A stretch of DNA of 64,000 nucleotides from Paenibacillus timonensis (GCF_009725205.1 NZ_WNZY01000003.1:248001-312000), one strand, 5' to 3'. Numbered from the stretch's first letter, positions 53,616 to 62,643 are shown. Numbers and translations are program-made. Notes: generated by a model not told the origin, from the sequence alone.

Positions 53616-55067
53616 TTATCTATTATGCTCTATAAGCATCTGCTTTGTAAAACCTAAGAAGTAAGTGAGCAAGAAGCCGGCCACATAGGAGATGATCAAC
53701 CCGGATAAGTAACCGAGAATCGTCATGCCAATCCCCATTGGACCTTGAATCAGTGGGATCAGGACGAGTCCGGAAGGACCGATCGCCACCGAGCCGACGA
53801 AATTCCCCGTCATCGCGAACAAGCCCAGCACCGCGCCGCCAAAACCACCGCCGAGACAAGCGGTCACAAACGGCCGGCCCAGAGGCAAGCTGACCCCGTA
53901 AATAAGCGGTTCGCCGATACCAAGGAACCCGACGGGCAAGGCCCCTTTGATCATATTACGCAATCGCGTGTTATGCTTCAGCTTGACATAAATGGCGATC
54001 GCCGAGCCGACCTGTCCCGCACCCGCCATGGCCAGAATCGGCAGCAGAGCGGTGTATCCGACCTGAGAAATCAATTCGGCATGAATCGGAATCAGCGCCT
54101 GGTGCAAGCCGAACATGACCAGCGGCAGGAACAGCGAAGCTAGGGCGAATCCAGATAGTGGTCCGCCATGAGCCAACAGCCAAGTTGTTACCTGTCCGAT
54201 GCCCTGGGAGATAATCCCGCTGACCGGCATCAGGAAGAACACGGTAACCAGGCCTGCGATCAACAGCGAAATGGTAGGAGTGACGATGATATCAATTGCA
54301 GCCGGCATCCGCTTACGGATCCATTTTTCCAGCAAAGAAATGAATCCTGCGGCCAAAATCGCCCCGATGATTCCGCCCTGCCCCGCGTTAAGCTTAATTT
54401 CACCAAACAGGGGGTAGGTGTAGGAGATATTCGCCACCGCCGGTGCGACGATAATCGCCGCCACGGCTCCGCCGAGCGCTGGCGTACCTCCGAACTCTTT
54501 CGCGGCGTTCACCCCGGCAAAGATCGTCAAATACCCGAAGAACGCCGAGCCAATCACGCTAATAATCGGTTGGAGCGTAAGCAGCCAGTCTGCAGCGTTC
54601 CCGGAGGTAACCAGGTTGTTGATCAAACCGGCGATGCCGTTGATAATCCCCGCTCCCACCAAGGCAGGAATCAATGGAATAAAGATATTGCCGATTTTCC
54701 GCAAGAAATTTTTGAAAGGAGTGTTGTTCTTCTGCTTGAGCTCCGCCTTGATGTCGGAGCCTTCGCGGAACGGCGTCGTTTTGCCGCCAGCTGCTGTCCC
54801 GTCGCCGCCATTCCCCTCCGCTTGCAGAAGCTTACCGAACTCCTCTGCGACCTTGTTGACAACACCCGGCCCGAGAATAACTTGATACGTCTCGTCATCA
54901 ACCACACCAAGTACCCCATCGATCTGTTTGAGCCCAGTCTCATCGATCCGGCTGCGATCCAGGACCGAAACGCGCAACCGGGTCATGCAGTTCGTAAATT
55001 GCTCCACATTGCCGGAACCGCCGATGGATTCCATAATCCGTTTTGCCATGCTTTCAAATTTGCTCAT
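53616..55067 (-). CDS. murP: PTS transporter IIBC component for N-acetylmuramic acid
   Basis: 483 residues. The IIB domain (1-90) holds the phosphorylated Cys in NCMTRLRV. A linker (about 90-110) leads into the IIC membrane domain with around ten helices and the substrate motif GIGEPLIYGVSLPLGRPF. No IIA domain is fused, so a general IIA (such as a glucose-type one) must be used. Context with murQ, which splits MurNAc 6-phosphate, makes MurNAc the probable substrate; the family also has sucrose and trehalose members. Confidence 0.9.
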   Translation of the reverse strand: MSKFESMAKRIMESIGGSGNVEQFTNCMTRLRVSVLDRSRIDETGLKQIDGVLGVVDDETYQVILGPGVVNKVAEEFGKLLQAEGNGGDGTAAGGKTTPFREGSDIKAELKQKNNTPFKNFLRKIGNIFIPLIPALVGAGIINGIAGLINNLVTSGNAADWLLTLQPIISVIGSAFFGYLTIFAGVNAAKEFGGTPALGGAVAAIIVAPAVANISYTYPLFGEIKLNAGQGGIIGAILAAGFISLLEKWIRKRMPAAIDIIVTPTISLLIAGLVTVFFLMPVSGIISQGIGQVTTWLLAHGGPLSGFALASLFLPLVMFGLHQALIPIHAELISQVGYTALLPILAMAGAGQVGSAIAIYVKLKHNTRLRNMIKGALPVGFLGIGEPLIYGVSLPLGRPFVTACLGGGFGGAVLGLFAMTGNFVGSVAIGPSGLVLIPLIQGPMGIGMTILGYLSGLIISYVAGFLLTYFLGFTKQMLIEHNR

Positions 55068-55109
55068 TGGGAAGCCTCCTGCCCCTATGGGATGGTCTTA
55101 TTTGTTTCT

Positions 55110-56009
55110 TCACTGCATCGTAGACTTCGCAGCCTTACCGATAAACCCGTGGCTCTGCTCCAATTTTTCCAAGGCCACCGCATACGTGCATCCCGTCAAG
55201 ATCATCAGGATCGCCGGTTTCGGTTTCCCCTCGGCAAGGTCCAAGGCGTTTTCAGCGGTAGAGACATCGCAACCGGTCGCCTCCATGACGATTCGCTTCG
55301 CCCGATCCGCCAGCTTCTCATTGGTGGGCTGAACATCAACCATCAAATTGCCGTATACCTTACCTAAGCCGATCATCGAGGCCGTAGACAGCATATTGCA
55401 GACCAGTTTCTGCGAGGTTCCTGCCTTGAGCCGAGTCGACCCGGTCAATACTTCAGGACCGTTCTCAATCTCGATAGCAATGTCGGAAATGGAGCTGATC
55501 GCTGCATTCTTGTTGCAGCTGATGCTAATCGCCTTAGCACCGATACGCTTGGCGTATTCCAATCCGCCGATCACGTAAGGCGTACGCCCGCTGGCAGCTA
55601 ATCCGACGACTGCATCGTTTCCGGTAAGCCCGAGATTTTGCAGATCAACCATCCCCAGCTCGGCCCGATCCTCCGCTCCCTCAACAGCCTTGATAAAAGC
55701 GTTGCTTCCGCCAGCGATCAGCCCAACCACCTGGTCCGGGGAAGTCCCGAACGTTGGCGGACATTCCACCGCATCCAGCAACCCGATCCGTCCGCTTGTG
55801 CCGGCCCCCATATAAATCAGCCGGCCTCCTTTGCGGAGCGACTCGGTGATGGCTGCCACGGCCTCGGCGATTTTCGGAATCTCTTGGTTTACCGCTCCGG
55901 CTACCTTGGCATCTTCTTCATTCATCACCTTAAGCAACTCGGTCACACCCATTTCGTCCAAGCGCATGGTCCGCTCGTTTCTTGCCTCGGTTGTCAGATT
56001 TTCCAACAT
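55110..56009 (-). CDS. murQ: N-acetylmuramic acid 6-phosphate etherase
   Basis: 299 residues. The SIS fold carries the MurQ signatures RLIYMGAGTSGRIGLLDAVECPPTFG and GSTRLKAGTSQKLVCNMLSTASMI with catalytic Glu in the segment DAVECPPTF and Glu of AVEGAEDR. It removes lactate from MurNAc 6-phosphate, giving GlcNAc 6-phosphate for reuse. It is the first gene of the operon, downstream of a sigma-A promoter overlapped by a candidate MurR operator. Confidence 0.97.
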   Translation of the reverse strand: MLENLTTEARNERTMRLDEMGVTELLKVMNEEDAKVAGAVNQEIPKIAEAVAAITESLRKGGRLIYMGAGTSGRIGLLDAVECPPTFGTSPDQVVGLIAGGSNAFIKAVEGAEDRAELGMVDLQNLGLTGNDAVVGLAASGRTPYVIGGLEYAKRIGAKAISISCNKNAAISSISDIAIEIENGPEVLTGSTRLKAGTSQKLVCNMLSTASMIGLGKVYGNLMVDVQPTNEKLADRAKRIVMEATGCDVSTAENALDLAEGKPKPAILMILTGCTYAVALEKLEQSHGFIGKAAKSTMQ

Positions 56010-56062
56010 ATAGGTTACTCTCCTTTGTGTGGATCCACATGGTTGTAATCGTTTTCGACTTG

Positions 56063-56122
56063 ATTATAATGCAATTGAGATATTATTTCAACATATTATT
56101 TTATTGATGAAATTATATTTCA
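56063..56122 (-). promoter_or_regulatory. murQPR promoter with two candidate MurR operators
   Basis: TTGAAA (56086-56091) and TATAAT (56063-56068) are spaced by 17 bases on the minus strand. The palindrome TGAAATTATATTTCA (56108-56122) and an imperfect copy TGAGATATTATTTCA (56076-56090) flank and overlap the -35 box, fitting repression by an RpiR-type dimer. Confidence 0.7.
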
Positions 56123-56151
56123 AGGCATGTTATTTATTATTATTTTGGCGC

Positions 56152-56183
56152 AAAAAAACCGCCCGCATATCCCGCGAACGGTT
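56152..56183 (-). terminator. Terminator after recG
   Basis: ACCGTTCGC / GCGGGCGGT hairpin followed by TTTTTTT on the minus strand, 21 bases after the recG stop. Confidence 0.85.
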
Positions 56184-56204
56184 CCATCCTTGCTAAATGT
56201 TTCG

Positions 56205-58250
56205 TTAGTCGATCAGCTCACCTTGAAAAATCTGCTCCCGCCGCAAATAATCCCGCAGCGGGCCGTATTCGGGCGACGTCCAGAAGGTCTCGCCCGCCAC
56301 CAGCCGGGCGGCGTCGTCCCGCGCCGCCTCCAGCACCGCATAGTCGCTGACCATGTCCGCGACGCGAAAATCCGGCACGCCGCTTTGCTTCGTGCCGAAA
56401 AAATCCCCGGGACCGCGGAGCTCCAGGTCCCGCCGCGCCACCTCGAAGCCGTCGTCCGTGTCGGTCATGACCTTCATCCGCTCCTGACCGACCTCCGACT
56501 TCGGATCGGCGATGAGCACGCAATACGACGCGTGCTCTCCCCGGCCAACGCGCCCGCGCAGCTGGTGAAGCTGGGATAGGCCGAACCGGTCGGCATCCAT
56601 CACAATCATCAGCGTGGCATTGGGTACGTCAACGCCGACCTCGACGACGGTCGTCGAGACGAGCAGCTGCACCTCGTTCTCATAGAACGCGCGCATCACT
56701 TCGTCCTTCTCGGCCGCCGTCATCCGGCCGTGCAGCAATCCGACCTTCATGTTCGGGAACGCCTGCTGCATCGACACATACAGGTCGATGGCATTCTGCA
56801 CGTCCAGCTTGTCCGACTCCTCGATGAGCGGGCAAATTACGTAGGCCTGACGGCCTTGCGACACCTCGCGATCAATAAAGCCAAGCACGCGGTCCATCAT
56901 GCTGTGCTTCACCCAATAGGTCGTGATCGGCTTGCGCCCCTTCGGCCGCTCCGAGATCGTCGATACGTCCATGTCGCCAAAGGCGGTGATCGCGAGCGTG
57001 CGCGGAATCGGCGTGGCCGTCATCGTCAACACGTCAGGGTTAAAGCCTTTGCGCCGCAAAATACTGCGCTGATTAACGCCAAATCGATGTTGCTCGTCGG
57101 TAACCACCATACTGAGCGAACGAAAAAATACGTCCTCCTGAATCAACGCATGCGTGCCAACGATGATATCGGTGAGCCCCATTTGCAGGGAGCCAAGCAA
57201 ATCCTTACGCTTGCGTCCCGTAATACTGCCGGTCAGCAAACCAACCGTGATGCCAAACGGTTCGAACAACCGGGTGAGCGAGCGCATATGCTGCTCGGCC
57301 AAAATTTCCGTCGGCACCATAAAAGCGCCCTGGTGCCCGGACTTCACCGCCGCGTACAGGGCAATTGCAGCAATGACCGTCTTGCCGGAGCCAACGTCTC
57401 CCTGCAGCAGCCGGTTCATACAGTAAGGCGAGCGCATGTCCTGCAAAATTTCCAGCTCGACCTTCTTCTGCGCATCGGTGAGCTCAAACGGAAGGCTGCG
57501 CACAAATTCCCGAATCGTGGCGTTATCCACGACATGCGCCACCCCGTCCATGCGATCATGGTTCATCGCCCGATACGCCTGCAGCTTGAGCTGGAACAGG
57601 AACAGCTCCTCGTACACCATACGGCGTCGGGCGATTTGCCCCTCCTCGTTATCCTGCGGCTGATGCAGCCGCAGGATCGCCGCCTTGCGAGGCATCAGGC
57701 TGTATTTGCGCAACAGATCGGGCGGCAGATTCTCCGGGATCATCTCCCCATATTGCAGCAGCGCTTGTCCGATCGTTTTGCGCATCCAGGCCTGCGTGAT
57801 TTTGCCGCCAACGGAATAGACCGGCTGCAGGCTGCCGCTGCGCAGCGTCCCCCGGTCGGGAAACTCCGAATCCGTCACGGTGAGCTGGCTCCGGCGCATA
57901 TCCCATTTTCCGGTTAAAACAATCTCTCGCCCCGTCGTCAACTGGTCCTTGAGGAAATGACGGTTAAACCACGTCGCCGTAAACATCCAGTCTTCCGCGA
58001 CCATTTTGCACGTGAGCCGCGATTTTCGACCGTACCGTTGGAGTACCGGCAAGCCCATGATTTTTGCCTGTACCGTCACCTTGTCCCCATCTTTGACTTC
58101 CGTCAGGGAGCGCAGCCGGTAGTCCTCGTACCGGAACGGATAATATTCGATCAAATCATTCACCGTAAAGATGCCAAAGGCGTGAAGCTCTTCTTGCTTA
58201 AGAGCGCTCACGCCGCTAACTTGCTTTACGGGGATGTTATGCAAATCCAT
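56205..58250 (-). CDS. recG: ATP-dependent DNA helicase RecG
   Basis: 681 residues. The N-terminal wedge/OB domain (about 1-190, with VTVQAKI and TATWFNRHFLKDQL) binds branched DNA. Helicase motifs follow: LLQGDVGSGKTVIA (Walker A), VVTDEQHRFG (DEQH box), TMTATPIPRT and GRVGRGEHAS (motif VI). It reverses stalled forks and resolves branched structures. The ATG at 58250 has GGGGGAT upstream; the preceding GTG is less likely. The recG position downstream of fakA/degV is as in Bacillus, with repeats inserted in the gap before it. Confidence 0.96.
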   Translation of the reverse strand: MDLHNIPVKQVSGVSALKQEELHAFGIFTVNDLIEYYPFRYEDYRLRSLTEVKDGDKVTVQAKIMGLPVLQRYGRKSRLTCKMVAEDWMFTATWFNRHFLKDQLTTGREIVLTGKWDMRRSQLTVTDSEFPDRGTLRSGSLQPVYSVGGKITQAWMRKTIGQALLQYGEMIPENLPPDLLRKYSLMPRKAAILRLHQPQDNEEGQIARRRMVYEELFLFQLKLQAYRAMNHDRMDGVAHVVDNATIREFVRSLPFELTDAQKKVELEILQDMRSPYCMNRLLQGDVGSGKTVIAAIALYAAVKSGHQGAFMVPTEILAEQHMRSLTRLFEPFGITVGLLTGSITGRKRKDLLGSLQMGLTDIIVGTHALIQEDVFFRSLSMVVTDEQHRFGVNQRSILRRKGFNPDVLTMTATPIPRTLAITAFGDMDVSTISERPKGRKPITTYWVKHSMMDRVLGFIDREVSQGRQAYVICPLIEESDKLDVQNAIDLYVSMQQAFPNMKVGLLHGRMTAAEKDEVMRAFYENEVQLLVSTTVVEVGVDVPNATLMIVMDADRFGLSQLHQLRGRVGRGEHASYCVLIADPKSEVGQERMKVMTDTDDGFEVARRDLELRGPGDFFGTKQSGVPDFRVADMVSDYAVLEAARDDAARLVAGETFWTSPEYGPLRDYLRREQIFQGELID

Positions 58251-58279
58251 CACACCAAATCCCCCACTTTATAGAGGTA

Positions 58280-58449
58280 GTTCAAAAAGTCATCCTTGGA
58301 TCATGAAGCACCAGCGAGGAAGCCATTTCGGCGTCGAATCTTGAATTCACCCGGGCCTTCCGTTGCTCACGTAGCTTACAGCTACGCTCCGCTACTCACT
58401 CCCTAGCTTCATCCAACCTTCTCGATGCTACAATCCTGCCTTTTTGAAC
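58280..58449. repeat. Interspersed MITE-like repeat, copy C
   Basis: A 170-base copy with ends GTTCAAAAAGTCA and TTTTTGAAC, highly similar to copy A (3983-4150) 54 kb away. It sits in the recG leader, 30 bases upstream of the recG start. Confidence 0.8.
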
Positions 58450-58465
58450 CTCCATTGAAACAGTA

Positions 58466-58549
58466 GTTCAAAAAGTCATCCTTGGATCATGAAGCACCAG
58501 CGAGGAAGCCATTTCGGCGTCGAATCTTGAATTCACCCGGGCCTTCCGT
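58466..58549. repeat. Interspersed MITE-like repeat, copy D (5' half)
   Basis: The first 84 bases are identical to copy C, then the similarity stops at CCTTCCGT. The copy is in direct orientation, 17 bases after copy C. Confidence 0.75.
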
Positions 58550-58574
58550 GAACTTCACGTACTACCAGCAGTCC

Positions 58575-58758
58575 TAACGGAACTGAGAGACGCTATTTGT
58601 CTGTTCTTGAGGCGTTTTCTACAGCTAACGGAACCAGGAGACCTTATATCGACCGATAGCAGCAAATTAGCCGCCATTAGAGCCAAATAAGGTCTTTGAG
58701 TTCCGTTACCTTGGGAAATAGCCGGGAAATGGGCAAATAAGGGCTCTCTGTTCCGTTA
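58575..58758. repeat. TAACGGAAC/GTTCCGTTA repeat cluster
   Basis: Two TAACGGAAC (58575, 58626) and two GTTCCGTTA units (near 58701 and 58750) form nested inverted repeats, with AGACCTTAT / ATAAGGTCT pairing inside. It is 28 bases beyond the degV stop and may serve as its terminator-like 3' structure. Confidence 0.6.
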
Positions 58759-58786
58759 GAATCCGTTCCGCCGTGCTTCCGGACAA

Positions 58787-59659
58787 TCACTTCGCCGGCC
58801 AAATAAACGTCGCTACAGTACCCGGACCGACATGCGTGCCAACGACCGCGCCGATACTGGTGCGGACGATTTCGTGCAACGTGAAGTGTTGGCGTAACAT
58901 CTCCAGAATCTCCTCGGACCCTTCCGGATTCACGCAGTCGCAAACGGCGACGTTGATATCTTTCACCCCACCGAAATCGTTCACGAACAATTCGATGACA
59001 CGGGACACCGCCTTCTTACGGCCTCGGACCTTATCGACAGCGTAGATGACGCCCTCCTGGTCCACCGACAGAATCGGCTTGATGTTCAGCAACGTGCCCA
59101 GAATCGCAGCAGCTTTGCCGATCCGTCCGCCCTTTTGCAAATACTCCAGCGAATCAACGAGAAAATACAGTCGCCGAGCTTTTCCTAACCGTTCAACCTC
59201 CGCCTGAATCTCTTCGACCGAAGCCCCTTGCTTCGCCATCCGTGCGGCATGCACAACCTGAAGGCCAAAGCCGTATGTCGCGCACAGCGAGTCAATTACC
59301 GTTACGTCTACGGGGTGCCCCAATTCCTCCTCCAGCATCTCCTTGGCAAGCACGGCGGATTGATAGGTCCCGCTCATCCCCGAGGAGATATGGATTGAAA
59401 TGATTGGCGAACCCGGATAGGCCGCTAGTAGGTTGCGGTAAACCTCCACATACTGGGAGGGTGAGGTTTGCGACGTCGTTGGCAGGTCCTTTGACTTCGT
59501 TAACTTGTCGTAGAACTCTTCCGCCGTGATGTCGATGCCTTCGAGATAAGATTGGTCACCGAAGGCGAGCCGCATCGGAACGATATGAATACCGTATTCC
59601 GACACCGTCTCCTGCGGGATATCCGACGTACTGTCGGCAATGATGACAGCCTGATTCAT
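58787..59659 (-). CDS. degV: DegV-family fatty-acid-binding protein (FakB type)
   Basis: 290 residues. DegV signatures are ADSTSDIP at the N-terminus (lipid phosphate contact) and SIHISSGMSGTYQSA. DegV proteins hold one fatty acid for the FakA kinase, which lies 13-25 bases upstream in the same operon, so it is likely FakB. Of two ATGs, 59659 (MNQAVIIADS) fits the family N-terminus better than 59671, though its ribosome site is about 12 bases away. Confidence 0.9.
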   Translation of the reverse strand: MNQAVIIADSTSDIPQETVSEYGIHIVPMRLAFGDQSYLEGIDITAEEFYDKLTKSKDLPTTSQTSPSQYVEVYRNLLAAYPGSPIISIHISSGMSGTYQSAVLAKEMLEEELGHPVDVTVIDSLCATYGFGLQVVHAARMAKQGASVEEIQAEVERLGKARRLYFLVDSLEYLQKGGRIGKAAAILGTLLNIKPILSVDQEGVIYAVDKVRGRKKAVSRVIELFVNDFGGVKDINVAVCDCVNPEGSEEILEMLRQHFTLHEIVRTSIGAVVGTHVGPGTVATFIWPAK

Positions 59660-59684
59660 AGGTATCTTCATCCTCTCCTCGGGA

Positions 59685-61457
59685 TCAGGATTCTACCGAA
59701 AATAAATAATAATAAATCGGTTGTCCGCCGTTATGGACCTCGACTTCGACGTCAGGATACTCCTCATGAATCCAGCCCACCAATGCGTCTGTCATTGCTC
59801 CGTCGGCTTCCTCACCGGCCAGAACCGTCACAATTTCGTCGCCCCCGGCCAACATCTTAGCCAGCAAACCCTGGCTTGTTTCCAACAGGCCTTCTTCGGT
59901 TGCTACGATCTTGGAATCGGCGATGCCGATATAGTGGCCGGCCGTAATTTCCAAATCGTCGAACATGGTGTCGCGAACCGCATACGTGACTTGGCCCGTC
60001 TTCACATGTTGTACGGCGTTCTGCATGTTATCCTGATTGGACTCCACGCTTTCTTCCTCTTGGAAAGCAAACGCTGCGGCAATCCCCTGCGGGATACTCT
60101 TGCTAGGGATAACGGTAACGCTGCGTTCCCCTTCAAGCAAATCGCGCGCTTGCTGAGCGGCCAAGATAATATTGGAGTTGTTCGGCAACACAAACACGTG
60201 CTGAGCCGAAATCGATTGGATCGCCTTAACGAAATCCTCGGTGCTCGGGTTCATCGTTTGCCCACCGGACAAAACGACATCGACACCCAGGCTGGTGAAG
60301 ATTTCCGAAATGCCTTGGCCCGAAGCAACGGCGATAAATCCATAAGGTGCCAGCTCATCGGCAGGCAAACTCGCTGGATCGACGAGGCGTGAAGGTTCTA
60401 CCGGGACTTCGGCAAACAGCTCCGGCATCGGTGCTGCGTCCATGCCCGCGATCAACAGATCACGGTGCTGCTCGCGCATATTCAAAATATGAATTTGAGT
60501 AATTTCACCGTAACGAAGCGCCAAATTCAGCACATCACCCGGTGTTTTGGAATGGACGTGGACCTTAATGATCTCGTCGTCCGCAATCACGATAATCGAA
60601 TCGCCATTGACTGAAAGCGCTTTCCGGAACTGATCCTCGTCAAAAACAGCATTCTTAATTTCGCCGATCGTTCGATTAATGAAAAATTCCATGTCATACA
60701 AGAATTCAATATCCTCGGTTTCCAGCTTTGCTTGTGCCGAAGCCGGGACATGTATCGGTGCAGCGACTGGCGTGTGAAGTTCCGGTTTGGCGATGGCCGC
60801 GGGGGCTTGTCCTAAAGTCGCTGCAGCCTCGCTGCTGGCACCTCCGGTCAACCACTGCAAGAATCCTTCATAAATATAAACAAGTCCTTGACCGCCCGAA
60901 TCCACGACGCCAACCTGTTTCAACACCGGCAACAGCTCCGGCGTACCCGCGAGCGCTTCCTTCGCTTTGGCCAGCACCTCGGTCATCAATTCCGTGATAT
61001 CCGTTGTTCTGCGCGCATAATATACGGCATGCTTGGCAGCTTCCTTGGCCACCGTCAGAATGGTCCCTTCCACCGGTTTGACGACCGCTTTGTAGGCGGT
61101 ATCCACCCCGCTTTGCAAAGCAGCGGCAAATTGAACGGTATTCATTTCTTCTAACGAAGCGGCATAACGGCTAAACCCGCGGAACAGCTGGGACAAGATG
61201 ACGCCAGAGTTCCCGCGTGCGCCCATCAAGAGGCCCTTGGATAAAGTGGCTGCTCTGCTGCCTAAACCTCCGGTTCCATGGTTTTTCAATTCCGTTACGC
61301 CAGCGGTCATCGTCAAATTCATATTCGTACCGGTGTCCCCATCGGGTACCGGGAATACGTTTAGAGAATTGACGTGTTCAGCATGCTCCGTGAGCCGCTG
61401 CGCACCGACCAATACCATAGCGGTGAAATCTGTTCCAGTTAAAGAACGCTTACTCAA
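59685..61457 (-). CDS. fakA: Fatty acid kinase catalytic subunit (FakA/YloV)
   Basis: 590 residues. The N-terminal DhaL-like ATP-binding domain has NVFPVPDGDTGTNMNLTMTAG, with the Asp cluster that binds two Mg2+. A middle domain and the C-terminal DegV-binding domain (YLFSVE end) follow. With FakB (DegV) it phosphorylates exogenous or recycled fatty acids for phospholipid synthesis. A TTG start at 61457 has AAGGGGAATTTTCA upstream. It follows yloU by 15 bases. Confidence 0.93.
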   Translation of the reverse strand: MSKRSLTGTDFTAMVLVGAQRLTEHAEHVNSLNVFPVPDGDTGTNMNLTMTAGVTELKNHGTGGLGSRAATLSKGLLMGARGNSGVILSQLFRGFSRYAASLEEMNTVQFAAALQSGVDTAYKAVVKPVEGTILTVAKEAAKHAVYYARRTTDITELMTEVLAKAKEALAGTPELLPVLKQVGVVDSGGQGLVYIYEGFLQWLTGGASSEAAATLGQAPAAIAKPELHTPVAAPIHVPASAQAKLETEDIEFLYDMEFFINRTIGEIKNAVFDEDQFRKALSVNGDSIIVIADDEIIKVHVHSKTPGDVLNLALRYGEITQIHILNMREQHRDLLIAGMDAAPMPELFAEVPVEPSRLVDPASLPADELAPYGFIAVASGQGISEIFTSLGVDVVLSGGQTMNPSTEDFVKAIQSISAQHVFVLPNNSNIILAAQQARDLLEGERSVTVIPSKSIPQGIAAAFAFQEEESVESNQDNMQNAVQHVKTGQVTYAVRDTMFDDLEITAGHYIGIADSKIVATEEGLLETSQGLLAKMLAGGDEIVTVLAGEEADGAMTDALVGWIHEEYPDVEVEVHNGGQPIYYYLFSVES

Positions 61458-61472
61458 TGAAAATTCCCCTTC

Positions 61473-61832
61473 CTAGCTTGATACGCGTACGTCTTGGACT
61501 ACGATATTCACCTGATCCACTTCGAGTCCAACGATTTCATTCAATACGTATTTCACTTTGAGCTGTATGTTGTGTGCGACCTCGGAAATTTTCGTGCCAT
61601 AACTGACTATAATATAAAGATGAATAGCTAATCGATGATTATCCAGGTTCACTTCCACACCCCGGGCCAAGTTCTCTCGCCCCAGCAATTCGGCAATACC
61701 GTCCTTCAACTGTTTTCGGCTTGCCATTCCTACCAGTCCATAACACTCCATGGCGGCCGATCCGGCGATAACCTTGATGGCTTCCTCCGAAATATCGATT
61801 CGTCCATATTCGGTCGTAAGATTCACAGCCAC
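61473..61832 (-). CDS. yloU: Asp23/Gls24-family envelope stress protein (YloU)
   Basis: 119 residues. The Asp23 fold is seen in YGRIDISEEAIKVIAGSAAMECYGLVGM and in the C-terminal VDQVNIVVQDVRV. The family is linked to the cell envelope and lipid metabolism; here it precedes fakA. A GTG start at 61832 with AAGGAGTGAGG nearby is preferred to the in-frame start at 61976, whose N-terminal extension resembles intergenic sequence. Confidence 0.9.
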   Translation of the reverse strand: MAVNLTTEYGRIDISEEAIKVIAGSAAMECYGLVGMASRKQLKDGIAELLGRENLARGVEVNLDNHRLAIHLYIIVSYGTKISEVAHNIQLKVKYVLNEIVGLEVDQVNIVVQDVRVSS

Positions 61833-62042
61833 GCCAACCTCACTCCTTCCATAGAAATTATTATGGACTAAACTATATTGTACTATAAGAACAGAGAGAA
61901 ATAAATAAAAGAGTCCAACGTCAATATCTGTTGACGGGGCTTTTTTTACTGTGATATTATATTTAAGTATTGTCAATAACCGTGATTTGAAGAGAAACTG
62001 TTATTTTCAAGACAGTGTGTACTGGAACAGGAGGTGTAATGA

Positions 62043-62231
62043 ATGGCTCGCAAATGTTATGTGACTGGCAAGAAGCCAGGCAGCGGTAACCATGTATCTC
62101 ACGCAAACAATCGCAATCGGCGCTCTTGGGGCGTAAACGTGCAGAAGGTCCGGATCTTGGTAGACGGCAAACCGAAACGCGTATACGTCAGCACTCGGGC
62201 TTTGAAATCCGGTAAAGTGACCCGCGTGTAA
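62043..62231 (+). CDS. rpmB: 50S ribosomal protein L28
   Basis: 62 residues: a complete L28 ([48 protein letters not shown]). Only one cysteine is present, so it is the zinc-independent (C-) form. AGGAGGTGTAATGA precedes the ATG. It is divergent from yloU, as in Bacillus subtilis. Given the zur gene in this window, the zinc-free type is noteworthy but is the usual main copy in Bacilli. Confidence 0.97.
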   Translation: MARKCYVTGKKPGSGNHVSHANNRNRRSWGVNVQKVRILVDGKPKRVYVSTRALKSGKVTRV

Positions 62232-62254
62232 TGGCTCGGGACGAACTATAGACA

Positions 62255-62287
62255 AAAAGCACCTTTTCCTATGGAGGTGCTTTTTTA
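62255..62287 (+). terminator. Terminator after rpmB
   Basis: AAAGCACCT / AGGTGCTTT hairpin followed by TTTT, 24 bases past the rpmB stop. Confidence 0.9.
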
Positions 62288-62423
62288 CTACGCTTTTTGC
62301 TTTAAGCCGCCAAAAAGGCTAACGCCAGCTGCATTTCTAGCCGCGGTCGATGCATTCCTTTCATGGCGGGAACCGCCAGGCGCGCCCTTTCGCTGCTTGG
62401 GGCGGGTTCTCAGGCCCCGCCCG

Positions 62424-62504
62424 CTAGTTCTTGTGAAACGTGTTCAGTACCGCCTTAACGAAACCTCCCAAAAACTTAGGCAGCTTGAATGTGTAAAATT
62501 TCAT
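62424..62504 (-). CDS. spoVM: Stage V sporulation protein M
   Basis: A 26-residue peptide, MKFYTFKLPKFLGGFVKAVL... ending NTFHKN. It matches Bacillus subtilis SpoVM (MKFYTIKLPKFLGGIV...) at most positions. SpoVM is an amphipathic helix that recognises the convex forespore membrane and anchors SpoIVA for coat assembly. GGGAGGGTGAACG precedes the ATG. It lies between rpe and rpmB as in Bacillus. A CATAGAATA box (62541-62549, minus) 37 bases upstream fits a sigma-E/K -10 element. Confidence 0.95.
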   Translation of the reverse strand: MKFYTFKLPKFLGGFVKAVLNTFHKN

Positions 62505-62540
62505 CGTTCACCCTCCCCATCGTGCTCATGCCTTCACCCA

Positions 62541-62549
62541 TATTCTATG
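62541..62549 (-). promoter_or_regulatory. Candidate mother-cell sigma factor -10 box of spoVM
   Basis: CATAGAATA fits CATANNNTA (sigma-K) and most of CATACANT (sigma-E). The -35 region could not be placed firmly. Confidence 0.4.
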
Positions 62550-62581
62550 TTCGATGTCATTTACCCGTGTATTCCCGCCAC

Positions 62582-62619
62582 AAAAAAAAGGCTACATGAG
62601 AACCTTCGCTCATGTAACC
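62582..62619 (-). terminator. Terminator after rpe
   Basis: GGTTACATGAG / CTCATGTAGCC hairpin followed by TTTTTTTT on the minus strand, 25 bases past the rpe stop. Confidence 0.9.
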
Positions 62620-62643
62620 CATTGTATGCACATCTTGAAGCGC

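Noticed and set aside
54168-55367. 399-codon plus-strand ORF opposite murP
   Set aside because: Antisense shadow spanning the murP/murQ junction without a ribosome site.
56730-57917. 395-codon plus-strand ORF opposite recG
   Set aside because: Antisense shadow; recG helicase motifs lie on the minus strand.
58285-58760. Repeat cluster as a CRISPR array
   Set aside because: The copies are long, few and unevenly spaced, with inverted ends; no short direct repeats with unique spacers and no cas genes.
61833-61976. N-terminal extension of YloU
   Set aside because: The extension reads through the divergent promoter region; the family begins at the GTG at 61832, which has a ribosome site.
62380-62423. 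GC-rich hairpins after spoVM as a terminator
   Set aside because: GGGCGGG/CCCGCCC can pair, but no T run follows on the minus strand, so termination is not supported.
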